A stretch of DNA of 25,914 nt, taken from NCBI GenBank assembly GCA_036897485.1, contig JAYMTF010001145.1:1-25914 (forward strand), in the 5' to 3' direction. The translations under genes and the position numbers were made by a program. Source of the stretch: Pelargonium nanum (Eukaryota; Streptophyta; Magnoliopsida; Geraniales; Geraniaceae). The notes beneath the pieces are model-generated. The model saw nothing but the letters and a program-made list of their open reading frames with translations, had not been told where the DNA came from and searched no databases. This document shows, piece after piece, positions 11,573 through 21,874 of this stretch (position 1 is the first letter of the stretch; every line of letters begins with the position of its first letter).

Positions 11573-11737
11573 ATGCATCTGCCGGAAGAAAATCAGGCGG
11601 CCTCCTCGGCCGCAGCAGCATATATCCCACGGGCCACAGTCCGTAACCCGCGAAAAAGTTGGCATAGGCATTTCTTGAGCGGTAAATATTTCCATCTTCA
11701 AATTTTGTGTGCATGGAATGTGAATCGTTATATGTAA
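11573..11737 (+). other. Unexplained GC-rich island with a 54-codon ORF
   Basis: The core at about 11575-11680 is clearly richer in GC than the surrounding spacer. On the plus strand an ATG at 11573 opens a 54-codon frame ending at 11737, beginning MHLPEENQAASSAAAA. The minus strand is open too, giving FFAGYGLWPVGYML in one frame and a Cys-rich CCCGRGG in another. I recognise none of these. It could be a gene relic, a conserved noncoding element or chance. Confidence 0.3.
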
Positions 11738-12375
11738 AATATAAGTCGTGTCGTAATAAAATTTATGAACTCTAATACATTGCTGATAATTCATGTTATT
11801 GATGATTGAAGAAAGTGTATGTTCTTTTCATTTCAAATTGTAGTTTTAGATTAATCCTAATAGTAAAATAAAAACCCAAAAAAATGATAATTAATTGAGT
11901 TTGATTTGAGTTTTGAGTTATCAATCCTTCCACTCGTGTGTAGCTCAAGTTGAGATCTCACGGTCCAAATGACATGCTTCATCAATTTTAAAATAAGTGA
12001 GTTTGTTACTATATAATTAGTACGTAGTTAGTGTTGTATATTAATTTGTGTATTTTCGTAGGTATAACAAACTAAAAAATAATAATAAGTAATTCATCAT
12101 AAATATATTATTGTTAATTCATACATAGGTAACGGAAATAAAAATGACATTTATTGTCAAGCGAGATGGATGAGTACCGTCCAAAGTAACAAATAACGCC
12201 CTATATGTTTCATGGGATTTCACCTGGCAATTTGGTAAAAGAAATGCATGTATTTCCATGTTAGTTTCAACAATTTATGGGCATCCACTATTAGAGGATC
12301 GTATTAAAAGTCTAATAATTTATTAGATGGAACAAATCGAAATTAACGTGATTATTAAACAGACTGAATTATATA

Positions 12376-12398
12376 ATATATATATATATATATATATT
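12376..12398. repeat. (TA)n microsatellite
   Basis: About eleven uninterrupted TA dinucleotides lie in the spacer upstream of anthranilate synthase. Confidence 0.9.
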
Positions 12399-12484
12399 TA
12401 TGAGTTGGTTAACATGACATGACCATAGTAACACGTTAAAATAATTAGGCTTCAAATTGCACTTTTAAACTGACCGAAACTTAA

Positions 12485-12935
12485 AAGCTTAAATTGATAA
12501 GTAGATGACCCAACTGTAGTATTTCAGATGACGACTGACTTCACATTAGCATTTCTCCTACATGCAAGCTGGATAAGATAAATGTAACTGCATATGATCA
12601 CGTGGATATGTAGACTTAAGTCGGGAGTATCACTTAACACTCTTTCTTACATGTCAGGCTGGATAAGAGAGATAAACATGAGTATGCACGTGGATATGTG
12701 AACTTAAGTCGGGAAACAAGAGAGACATATCACTAGACCCAGAGAAAAACATCTTTAATATCATGTCAAACTTAACTCAAACCCCAAAGCTTAAGGTGAT
12801 AGGTGGATGACCTAACTAGAGTTTCAATGGGTGACTGACTTCACATCAACGCACTCTCCCTCAACTGCGGATTGGATATGAGAGATGAACTTGAGCTTCA
12901 TTAGTTGATAAATAGAGGACCCAACTAGTATTTCA
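12485..12935. repeat. Diverged direct repeats of a dispersed-element type
   Basis: An AAGCTTAA-TTGATAAGTAGATGACC type unit running to GACTGACTTCACAT is found at about 12485-12545 and 12787-12846, with a shorter copy at about 12896-12934. A second unit, ACATG(C/T)-AGCTGGATAAGA... CACGTGGATATG... CTTAAGTCGGGA, is at about 12557-12626 and 12648-12715. The wording resembles repeats common near plant retroelements, but no terminal repeats, primer-binding site or ORF are visible. Confidence 0.5.
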
Positions 12936-13168
12936 AGTTACACGACTCGACTTGACACGTTCAAACAAACGAGTTATTGGTGATGCAACACGGCACGATA
13001 TATTTGACCAATTTAATTTATACCTCAACAATTTATTTTTAAGAATACCTCAACATTAAATCCATCAATAAATACCAACAATAATTTTATTTGTTACCTT
13101 AAAATGCAATGCTACTATTTATTTTATTCTTTTTAAATCACACCCAGTGACTGACACAACATAATAAA

Positions 13169-13178
13169 TATTTAAATA
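13169..13178 (+). promoter_or_regulatory. Candidate TATA box of anthranilate synthase
   Basis: TATTTAAATA lies 83 bases before the first in-frame ATG, a plausible position for a short 5' UTR. The local AT-richness makes the assignment weak. Confidence 0.3.
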
Positions 13179-13260
13179 CCAGTTCGTAGCCATCAGTGTC
13201 GGCTCTCAAGTCCGATTCAGAAATAACACCACCGCCACGTCATCACCACCGCCGCCCAAA

Positions 13261-16200
13261 ATGACTCACCGTTCTCTCTACTCATCGGCTTCACTCTCAA
13301 ATGCTTTGGCCATGGAAACCCTAGCCGCACCGCCCTCATCTCTTCGCTTCTCTCCACCTCTCTCCGTCAACTTCCGTCGGAGATTTTCAAGCTCCAATAC
13401 TCCGGCCTCACTCGCTCTCGTCTCCTCCAATTCCCAATCAACGTCCCGTTTCTCTAATTTGAAATGCTCTTCATCGTGTCATTCGTTAGGTATTTATGTT
13501 TCGCTCACGTTTTTATCTGATAATCTGCTTGTTGAATGGAGATTTGTTGATTGTGTGCTTAATTAATTTCGTATTGCTGTTTAGATCATCAAAACTGATG
13601 AAAATAGTAATATTAGAGATTTGGAGGTTCGATTCTATGATTTTGTTTGGCTGCCGAGAAATGATGGCAATGAGCTGTGGACAAAGGACTGATTGGATTT
13701 TGGTTTTGGTGTTGTTTAGGTTGAAATGATAGGAATACATGATGTTAGTTCAGAAAATGTGAGAGAATTTGTCAAATTCGAATAATAGAATTGGAGTCAT
13801 ATTGGACTAATTTGATCAAAATGTTGTAAATGGAGCAGTTTGTTATTACTGATATGGTGTGATTTTTTTCTTCAGTGGATCAGTCAGAAAGCTTTCTAGA
13901 AGCTGCGAAGGAAGGGAATTTAGTTCCTCTATACCAATGCATATTCTCGGATCACCTTACTCCAGTGATGGCTTATCGATGTTTGGTGAAGGAAGATGAT
14001 AGAGATGCTCCGAGCTTTTTGTTTGAATCGGTTGAGCCTGGCTTAGAGTCGTCTAGTATTGTAAGCCCTCATTTGCCCTTTGCTATGTATGTGTATCTTA
14101 ATGACTCGTGAATCATTTACGTTCATTGTTGTTTAATTCTGTTAGGGGAGGTATAGTGTTGTTGGGGCTCAGCCAACTATTGAAATTGTGGCTAAAGAAA
14201 ATATGGTTACAATTATGGACCATTTGGATGGAACTAGGAAGGAGGAAATTGTGGATGATCCAATGGTGGTTCCGAGGAGAATCATGGAAGGATGGAAACC
14301 CCAACTAGTTGATGAACTACCAGAAGCATTTTGTGGTAAGAGAAGTGAATTGCATGTTCTGTTTCCAAATAAGCGGTATAATTCGTTTAGTGTTAGAAAT
14401 GTTGAACCCTGGAGGTAGTGCAGGGATTATTGTTAATTCTGTAAAATGACATTTCTTCTCTTCTATTTCCTTCCTTTTGTTTTATAGTTGTAGGAAAAGC
14501 AAAGATTGGTCAGACATGCACAGTTCATTTTCTTTATATTCTTTTAAGAGCAACACTTCAATTTTTGTTTTCTAAACTCTTAACGCCATAAAATTATCTG
14601 TACACAACAGTATGATTTGGGCATAACCAACAGAGTATTTGCTTTGAAGTTACTGATCACTAATTCATGTAAATCTCTTTTCTTAAACAGGAGGGTGGGT
14701 TGGCTATTTCTCATATGATACAGTGCGATACGTAGAGAACAAAAAGTTGCCATTCTCTAGTGCTCCAGCAGACGACAGAAATCTTCCTGATGTCCATCTA
14801 GGTCTTTATGAGGATGTTATTGTGTTTGATCACGTGGAGAAGGTATTTCAGCTTTGACCTGTGAATTAAATATGTTTTCCTGCATGTTACTCTTTTTTTG
14901 CTTGTCATCCCAGATACTGAATGTATAATCTAGTGCAATTAGCATTCTTTTAGGTAGTTACTGATTTAAATCCAATAAACTTTCATATCATGGATTTGTT
15001 GAAATCAGGACGAGGGCAATCCATTTCAACTGGAAGGTTCTGTTGTATATTTGACGGAACAAAGTAAATGTTTGTATTATGACTACATATAATTTTTTCT
15101 TTTGTTGATTTGATATTATGTTGACTCAGAGAGCATTTGTGATTCACTGGGTGCGGTTAGATCGATATTCTTCTGCGGAGGAGGCTTTTAAAGATGGAAA
15201 GATACGCTTGGACAGATTGCTATCCAGAGTGCATGATATAGATCCGTAAGTTGTGAATGCTAATTTTGTCCCAGTGGCATTGTTTTTTCTCTCATGTTCA
15301 GCTATATAATGTATGATGCAAATGCCAATTTCAGCCCAAAGCTGCCTGCAGGATCAATAAAGCTATATACTAATCTTTTTGGTCCTAAAGTGGAGAATTC
15401 AACCATGACACGTGATAAATACAAGGAGGCAGTATTGCAGGCCAAGGAACATATCCTGGCTGGGGATATTTTCCAGATTGTATTAAGCCAGCGTTTTGAG
15501 CGGCGAACTTTTGCAGATCCATTTGAAATCTACCGAGCACTGAGGATTGTTAATCCAAGTCCTTATATGACATATTTACAGGTTTTCCTAATTTAACTTC
15601 AGACTATTTGTTTGAAGAGGTTAGTTTAGTTAAAAATTTATCATTTATTTATGTTTTTCTTTCTCCTGATCAGGCTAGAGGTTGTATTCTGGTTGCTTCA
15701 AGTCCAGAAATTCTTACTCGTGTGAATAAGGTAGCTACTATAATCCAAAAATCATTCTAATATTTCCTTTATAATCTTAAACTTCTTATCTAATTCTGAA
15801 ATAAGTAGCCGATGCAACTGCACTATGTTGATTCTTACCTATCTTTTATTTTGCATATGTAGATTCATTTACTTGATCTTTAAGGGCACGGTTTGCGTTT
15901 CTTGTTTTTGTTGGCAGGGAAAAGTCATTAATAGACCCCTTGCTGGGACTGTTAGAAGAGGGAAGACACCTAAAGAAGATTTGATGTTAGAAGAGGAGCT
16001 TTTGAATGATGAAAAGCAATGTGCTGAACATATTATGCTGGTTGACTTGGGGAGAAATGATGTTGGAAAGGTTTATAATCTTTTATATTATTTTATATTA
16101 TTTTAAATGTTTATATTCGTATTATGCAAATTCCAACTACATACACCTAGAACACTTGAACAAATTGTTGATTTCCAGTGTGGAATATGACATTTTATTA

Positions 16201-17966
16201 TTATTAAATGGTACACTTCAACCCACACAAATATGTGTTTTATTATGACACAATGCATTGTCTTGTATGCTCCATTAGAATGTACTCTGCATGCTTGTGA
16301 ACATGCACAGCATGTATGCTGCGGGCATATTCGTGTACTTACCACAGTCTATTCATGCAGGTATCCAAACCTGGTTCTGTTAAGGTTGAGAAGCTCATGA
16401 ACATTGAGCGGTATTCTCATGTAATGCACATCAGCTCCACAGTAAGTACTTTTTTTGCACTTCATTCTGCAGCTCATGCTCTCAACTTCTATACATGGAT
16501 GAATGAGTTTTTCTCCTAACCCACAAACACAATTTTTGGATGGTGTTAAATGGATGGAATAGTCTTTCACTGGGTTCATTGTACAGGATTCAGAAACTGA
16601 ACTTCTGCAATAAATTTTCTAGTTAATTTTAATTCAAACAACCATTTTATTCAATGTTGATATTTAAACTTGCCTTTTGCAGGTCAGTGGAGAGCTACTC
16701 GACAATTTAACTAGCTGGGATGCATTGCGTGCTGCTCTGCCCGTTGGGACTGTTAGTGGAGCACCAAAGGTTTTTATTTTTATTTTATTTTTTATCATCA
16801 ATCATCTTCCACCTTTAATTTTGTGCTTATGTTTTTACTGCCTGATTGATTTTGGTTGTAAAGTTTTTTCAATAATTACCCCTATTTAACCAAACCCCGC
16901 CCTTGTTAATTACTGTCTTAGAGGATTAATCATCTAATCAGGTTGAAGGAGGGCTAATGGGATGGATTTTTGTATCCTGATGTCCTCATTAACGATCTAT
17001 TGTGATGAATGATTAAATATCCTCTTGGATAAGACCTACTCCAGTTAGATGTTTTACGCTTAGATGTTCAAATGTTTAAAACTGGCTCTATGTCCAATGG
17101 TCATACTATGCCTCATCTATTTTGAAAACATTATGCTCTGTATTTCTTTCCTCTATTTCTTAAAAATTATATTTCTGAGTTTCAACTTAGTCTACTCACG
17201 GCATGATTTTCTTTCTTGGTCACAATTTCCTCTCCAAAGAAGCAGGCACCCAGGCTTCGCTTTGTCTTCACCTTGTCAAATTTAATTTTTTTTATAAAAC
17301 AAGCATTTTGAGTTAGGTCGCACTTCACTTTCTTGTTGGAAGCAAGTTTCAAATGAATCCTCTCTGTCGGACCTTCTCATGTTATTTTGGATCATGTTCC
17401 AGGCAAATGCCTTGCAGTGAGTTCACTTGTTACTATATCATTATGGCTAAATTTATGAAATTCAATCCTGGAGTCTACAACAGAAGCTGGTGGTTTTTCT
17501 CACTAGTCCCGAGGATCTGAAAATGAGAAATGAACTACTAGAAGCACTTATTAGCAAACCATGAATCTTGTCAAATAGTTATAATTATACTTAGTCTCAT
17601 ATAGCTCTTTTAATTTGTTTCCTGTGCTGTAATGCAATGTAGGTAAAAGCCATGGAACTGATCGATAAGCTGGAAGTAACCAGGCGCGGACCATACAGTG
17701 GTGGATTCGGAGGCATTTCATTCTCGGGCGATATGGACATTGCCCTAGCTTTGCGAACTATTGTATTCCCAACTGGAATCCGGTATGACACAATGTACTC
17801 GTACAAAGACGTGAACAGGCGTCGAGAATGGGTAGCTCACCTTCAATCTGGGGCTGGTATAGTGGCCGACAGTCTGCCCGCAGACGAGCAGAGAGAATGT
17901 GAGAACAAGGCCGCTGCTCTTGCCCGTGCCATAGATCTAGCAGAGTCGTCGTTCGTTGACAAGTGA
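13261..17966 (+). CDS. ASA2: Anthranilate synthase alpha subunit, chloroplastic, 11 exons
   Basis: This subunit converts chorismate to anthranilate in the plastid, with ammonia from the beta subunit, as the first committed and Trp-inhibited step of tryptophan synthesis. Exons: 13261-13489, 13876-14060, 14146-14335, 14691-14842, 15130-15245, 15335-15581, 15674-15730, 15918-16070, 16361-16441, 16683-16769, 17643-17966. All introns are GT-AG and the phases join into 606 residues, as in the family. Residues 1-75 are rich in Ser and Arg with only one Glu, a transit-peptide composition. A second in-frame ATG at 13312 could also start it. Feedback-site elements are intact: FLFESVEPG at 124-132 and FADPFE at 350-355, where D352 aligns with the Asp changed in the feedback-resistant Arabidopsis trp5 mutant. 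Catalytic signatures include [27 protein letters not shown] and [10 protein letters not shown]. The symbol rests on family plus gene order; an ASA1-type identity is not excluded. Confidence 0.94.
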
Positions 17967-18083
17967 TGAACTTCGGTTCTGAGTAGTTGCATTTGTAATT
18001 AGTTCTCGTTGAGACTCCCCGTACAGTCTAGTTTGTGTTTCCTTTCTGGGTTTTCAAGTGTTCGGTGTTTTCATTGTTCATAA

Positions 18084-18089
18084 AATAAA
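18084..18089 (+). terminator. Poly(A) signal of anthranilate synthase
   Basis: AATAAA lies about 118 bases after the stop codon, following a T-rich stretch, which is a normal plant arrangement. Confidence 0.45.
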
Positions 18090-18990
18090 ACTACGTAAAG
18101 TTTCTTGGGTTCTCAGTGAATCAAATAAACTTCAGGGTTTTGACAGAGAATATGGTTTCTATGTTGTGAAGAGTGCAATGAATTTGAATCAACTTTGTAC
18201 TAATTTAGTAATTTAATTGACGTAGTTCTTACTAAGTGTTTTTACTAAAAACTTCGATCACATGCTCTTGTCAATCTTACTCCACAACTCAACTGAATGT
18301 TTTGACCAACCTGGCCTGACCTCCGTCTCTCCCGACCATGAACGACGCTACCATCCCAATTTACCTCATATAATTATGGACCACCCATCATGTTACGAGT
18401 CGTTCTGACGAAGCAAGTAATGTCCAATATATGTTAAACTTGAGGATGTACCGACGCCCCACCACCAACCACCCTTCTCGAAAATTCCAACGCATCTCCA
18501 AGCGCAACATTGGTCCAAATCTCCAACCATCCATCCACGCGATGGTCGAAATGGTCAAAGTGTTATCCATCGTGCTCTTCGTTTCCGTATAAAGCGAATT
18601 AAAATATTTCCATAGCACTATCATTAAAAACAAAAACAAAAAGCAACTCTATGATTCAGTAGACAAGAAAAACAAATGCCTTCCATCAAAAACAAAAAAA
18701 AAAAAACAAATGCCTGCAAAATGAATTGATTGATAAATTTGTGGCCTTTAGTGGCCTAAAAATAAATTAATCATTATACTAACCTTTTAAACGACGCCGT
18801 GTCAATGAGTTCAATAATGCACAAAGCCACAAACAATAAAATAAAAATAAAAAACTCAAACCACATCTCAAGTGTTTGTATCTATCTGTTTCACTCCCAG
18901 AACAAAACCCAACCAGTCTCTCTCTCTCTCTTTACGCGCACAGTCCAGACCCACACAGAACCGCAAAATTGTCCGTTGTGGTTGAGCTTA
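18090..18990. other. Spacer and PH1 upstream region
   Basis: No gene is seen. The stretch 18280-18600 is less AT-rich but is closed in most frames. A CT dinucleotide run at about 18917-18932 precedes the PH1 ATG by some 60 bases and looks like a pyrimidine-rich 5' UTR. An A-rich tract lies at 18620-18720. Confidence 0.5.
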
Positions 18991-19422
18991 ATGGAGAGCC
19001 TATGGCGGACAGCGACGGGTCAGGATCCAAGCCCGGAGGACTACACCGGAATCGACTACTGGTCGAACCCCGAACGCGCCGGTTGGCTGACCAAGCAAGG
19101 CGATTACATCAAGACCTGGCGTCGCCGATGGTTCGTCCTCAAACAGGGCAAGCTCCTCTGGTTCAAGGACTCGCACATCAGCCGCTCCTCCACGCCACGT
19201 GGCGTCATCCCGGTAGGCACCTGCCTCACCGTCAAAGGCGCCGAGGACGTCGTCAACAAGCCGTTCGCCTTCGAGATCTCCACCGGCCAGAACACCATGT
19301 ACTTCGTCGCCGACTCCGAGAAGGAGAAGGAGGAGTGGATCAACTCGATCGGACGGTCGATCGTCCAGCACTCGCGCTCCGTCACCGATTCGGAGGTCGA
19401 AGATTACGATAGCAAACGGTGA
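18991..19422 (+). CDS. PH1: PH domain protein, AtPH1-like, intronless
   Basis: This is a 143-residue single-domain protein matching what I recall of Arabidopsis PH1 (At2g29700), which binds phosphatidylinositol 3-phosphate and acts at late endosomes, where it affects metal-transporter sorting. The PH domain covers about residues 28-125. GWLTKQGDYIKTWRRRWFVL at 31-50 gives strands 1-2 with the basic K41/R44-R46 lipid-binding loop. The invariant Trp is W116 in EEWINSI of the C-terminal helix. A conserved HSRSVTDSEVEDYD tail follows. I chose the ATG at 18991 because MESLWR-ATGQDPS matches the family start; the frame stays open to 18799, but that part reads as UTR. Third codon positions are strongly GC-rich, unlike the preceding gene, which also opens long shadow frames on both strands. 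Confidence 0.94.
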   Translation: MESLWRTATGQDPSPEDYTGIDYWSNPERAGWLTKQGDYIKTWRRRWFVLKQGKLLWFKDSHISRSSTPRGVIPVGTCLTVKGAEDVVNKPFAFEISTGQNTMYFVADSEKEKEEWINSIGRSIVQHSRSVTDSEVEDYDSKR

Positions 19423-20003
19423 TGATTTCGATCCTTTTTCTCTCTTTCTTGTACTGTTTAGATCCAAATGTTTATACATCTGTGTTGAAAATTGCTATGA
19501 TTTAGATCCTACTTGTGTGCATGTAAAGAATTTCGTTGCCTTTGTTTGAATTTTCCGGTGCTTGATTGAATCGATTCTGTTTCTAGGGTTTTTGTTGTGA
19601 TATCAATCATATCATTCATTTGATGAAGATTTTGTGATTCATGAGATTGGTGATGCTAAGATTGAATTGAGTTTTATGATCTAATATACTGATTTTGTGT
19701 ATACAATTCTTGTATAATCAGGATTGTTGTACACTTTCTTAATCATTCTCTGGTCTTTTCATTTTTTTCACTAATTGAATGTTCCTACTCATTATAATTT
19801 ACTAAATTTAGTAGATGCATTGAAGTTGCTAACTCCAATTCCCCTTTTGAAAAAAAATAAACAATATTCCAAATGTGAAATTGGATGGTGGATTCTTGCA
19901 ACTTTTTAGAGTTTTAGTTGCTGAATTAGTTATGAAATTGGGGATTTTGATAAATTGATACCCTTTTCCTCCCAAATGAGTGTACTCGATCACTTGCATT
20001 TAT

Positions 20004-20164
20004 GTCTTTATGTCTCAAAATAAGTGTCGTGTCTGTCTTTTTAGTAAGTCATTATTGCATGAATTACAAATAGTGTATCTATAATACGTTACGCTCGTAT
20101 ATCCTAAGTTTGTTGCAACACATGTGCATGAAGTTAGAAGAGGAGTAGAGAACACTAACGGGAG
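20004..20164. mobile_element. Degenerate Stowaway-like MITE fragment
   Basis: TCTCAAAATAAGTGTCGTG near 20014 matches the subterminal sequence of the next element, as do GCATGAATTA near 20059 and GAACACTAACG near 20150. The right end reads CGGGAG followed by TA at 20165-20166, as expected for this family. The left terminal repeat has decayed. Confidence 0.5.
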
Positions 20165-20184
20165 TATGATGCAACAATTATTTA

Positions 20185-20420
20185 CTCCCTCGGTCTCAAA
20201 ATCAGTCTCGTGTTTCACTTATAGTTTTATCCCGCAATGATTGTCTTGTTTTCTTTTTACTAATTTCGTTATGCATGAATTATAATAACATCGCATAATA
20301 AGTTAGTAACATTTGAGTATGTTATAACACAAATCCATAAGAATATAAGTGGAAATGTACAACACTAACATTTCTCTTATTTCTCTCAAAATGGAAATGT
20401 GATACTCATTTTGAACTACT
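20185..20420. mobile_element. Degenerate Stowaway-like MITE
   Basis: The left end, CTCCCTCGGTCTCAAAAT, is preceded by TA and resembles the Stowaway terminal repeat CTCCCTCCGT. The right end near 20400-20420 (ACTCATTTTGAACTACT) is an eroded inverted copy of it. Internal phrases are shared with the fragment just upstream, so both come from one family. Confidence 0.6.
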
Positions 20421-20454
20421 CGATCACATTTTTGAGCTGTGACGAACAATCCAG

Positions 20455-21055
20455 CCTATAGTTTCCACGCATTAGGAGAAAAATGCATCCAAATGCGTCA
20501 TTTCTAGCTAGTGAAGCTGTCATTGTGTAGTGATAAACTAATTTATGTTGCTAATCAATGGAACAATATCGTCTATCACCACTTGCGCTTATTCTTGTAT
20601 CAGATAGATTTGTATATAATGAATTTCGACGCTATCTGTTAACAAACGCTTGCTTCAGCAGCAAAATTTAATCCATGAGAACATCTTTCGACGAAATATT
20701 CATTCGCACTATGTATTACTACAGTGGAGGATTATAAGTAAATATCTGTAATTGTTTTATTATCACAATAGAATAAGAATATGGAGACTAAAAAAAAAAA
20801 AGTTAATTGATTAGCCTCCAACCTAAACCTATCCTAAATAATAAACCTCCTTCAAGCATGTTTTATGTTCATTTGTACTATGAGATGCAATGAATAATAA
20901 TTGAAGTTGATAAAAAGAGTTGTTTCTGTCAACAATAATGAACAAATGGATCCTACATAACAGTGCTAAGTCCATTCTCAACATGTTGTGCTCAGTCACT
21001 TGTGCTTACATAATATAGTGCTGATCTGCGTGCGGTCCCAATCATTTTGAAGCCA
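20455..21055. repeat. UGT upstream module, copy 1
   Basis: This block recurs in diverged form at 24325-24990 and 25150-25640, in the same orientation. The best conserved core runs from TTCAAGCATGTTTTATGTTC at 20851 to about 20976, including GAGTTGTTTCTGTCAACAAT. A further piece at 21579-21634 matches 25744-25802, and a piece at 21700-21797 matches 25027-25125. It lies 0.1-1.4 kb before the UGT start, so it may hold promoter elements. Confidence 0.85.
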
Positions 21056-21080
21056 TGTGTTAAAAATATATATATACATA

Positions 21081-21335
21081 CTACCTCCGTTTCAAATTAA
21101 TAGTCATTTTAGAATCTAATTTTTGTTTCAAAATAAATGTCACTTTCTATTTTTATCACACATACACACATATATTTCTCATAATGCCCTTTGTCATAAT
21201 GACTTTCATATGCAATATAGTGGATTAGTAATAATGAGTTTTTTGTCTATATCTATGGGTAAGAAAGTCATTTAACATCTTTCCTTAATATTTGTGAAAA
21301 CCTCTAAAACGACATTTAATTTGAAACGGAGGAAG
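21081..21335. mobile_element. Stowaway-like MITE with TA target duplication
   Basis: The element is 255 bases long. Its first 20 bases (CTACCTCCGTTTCAAATTAA) and last 20 bases are inverted copies with 19 of 20 matches. TA flanks both ends (21079-21080 and 21336-21337). There is no ORF. Terminal sequence, size and TA duplication are those of Stowaway MITEs mobilised by mariner-type transposases. Confidence 0.88.
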
Positions 21336-21874
21336 TATATATTACATGAAGTATTCACTTAATTAAATAAGATATAATTTAAAAACATATCAAATACTCA
21401 CTTTTGAATCTAAACACCAAAAATTTACAAAAACAAATCGATATTTATGATTTAAATAGATGTCATCATATAAAAATGTAAATGTACTAAATTTTAAAGC
21501 TGAGATCTAGAAGGATCAGGTGAAATCAATCATTTACCTTATTTAGTGATTGTCTGATTTATGACTTATGACATGATGGTCAACCCTATATTCACTTGTT
21601 GTATTTTTGAATTATCTTCTAATTTCTTCTTGGAGAAAACTTCTAAAAGTCACAATCCAATACCCAGACACTTTACTAAGGAATTGGATCGGACAAAAAA
21701 CATGTGTGATCTGCGACATTGTTAGCATTTTCCCATTCACAAAGAAGCAAGCTTTTAAAAAAAGTCATACAAGTGGTGATGACAGTGATGAACCTTATTT
21801 TCCACTGCAACACCACACCACCTTAAATTCCACGAAACCTATCAAGTTTTTTTATCAGAACAGAGTGCAAGAAA

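Larger units (their letters stand above)
10420..13168. other. Long spacer between P0 and anthranilate synthase
   Basis: The two flanking genes are divergent, so the spacer holds both promoters. It is AT-rich and contains an inverted repeat at 11088-11170, a GC-rich island at 11573-11737, a TA microsatellite at 12376-12398 and dispersed-repeat-like copies at 12485-12935. At 10940-11080 phrases of the type TTTGATCC(A/C)TGAACTTT recur three to four times. No gene is convincing. Confidence 0.6.
19423..21874. other. Spacer between PH1 and UGT71 with MITEs
   Basis: No gene is seen. The first 550 bases hold the PH1 3' UTR and AT-rich sequence. From 20004 to 20420 there are two related degenerate MITEs. 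From about 20455 onward the sequence is the UGT upstream module that recurs at 24325 and 25150, interrupted at 21081-21335 by a cleaner Stowaway-like element. Confidence 0.6.

Noticed and set aside
18799..18990. N-terminal extension of the PH1 frame from an ATG at 18799
   Set aside because: The family starts at MESLWR; the extension includes A-rich and CT-repeat sequence typical of an untranslated leader.
18876..19479. Long plus-frame (178 codons) and minus-strand (159 codons) ORFs over PH1
   Set aside because: They are shadows caused by GC-rich third positions in the real PH1 frame; their products are Arg/Asp/Gly-rich nonsense.
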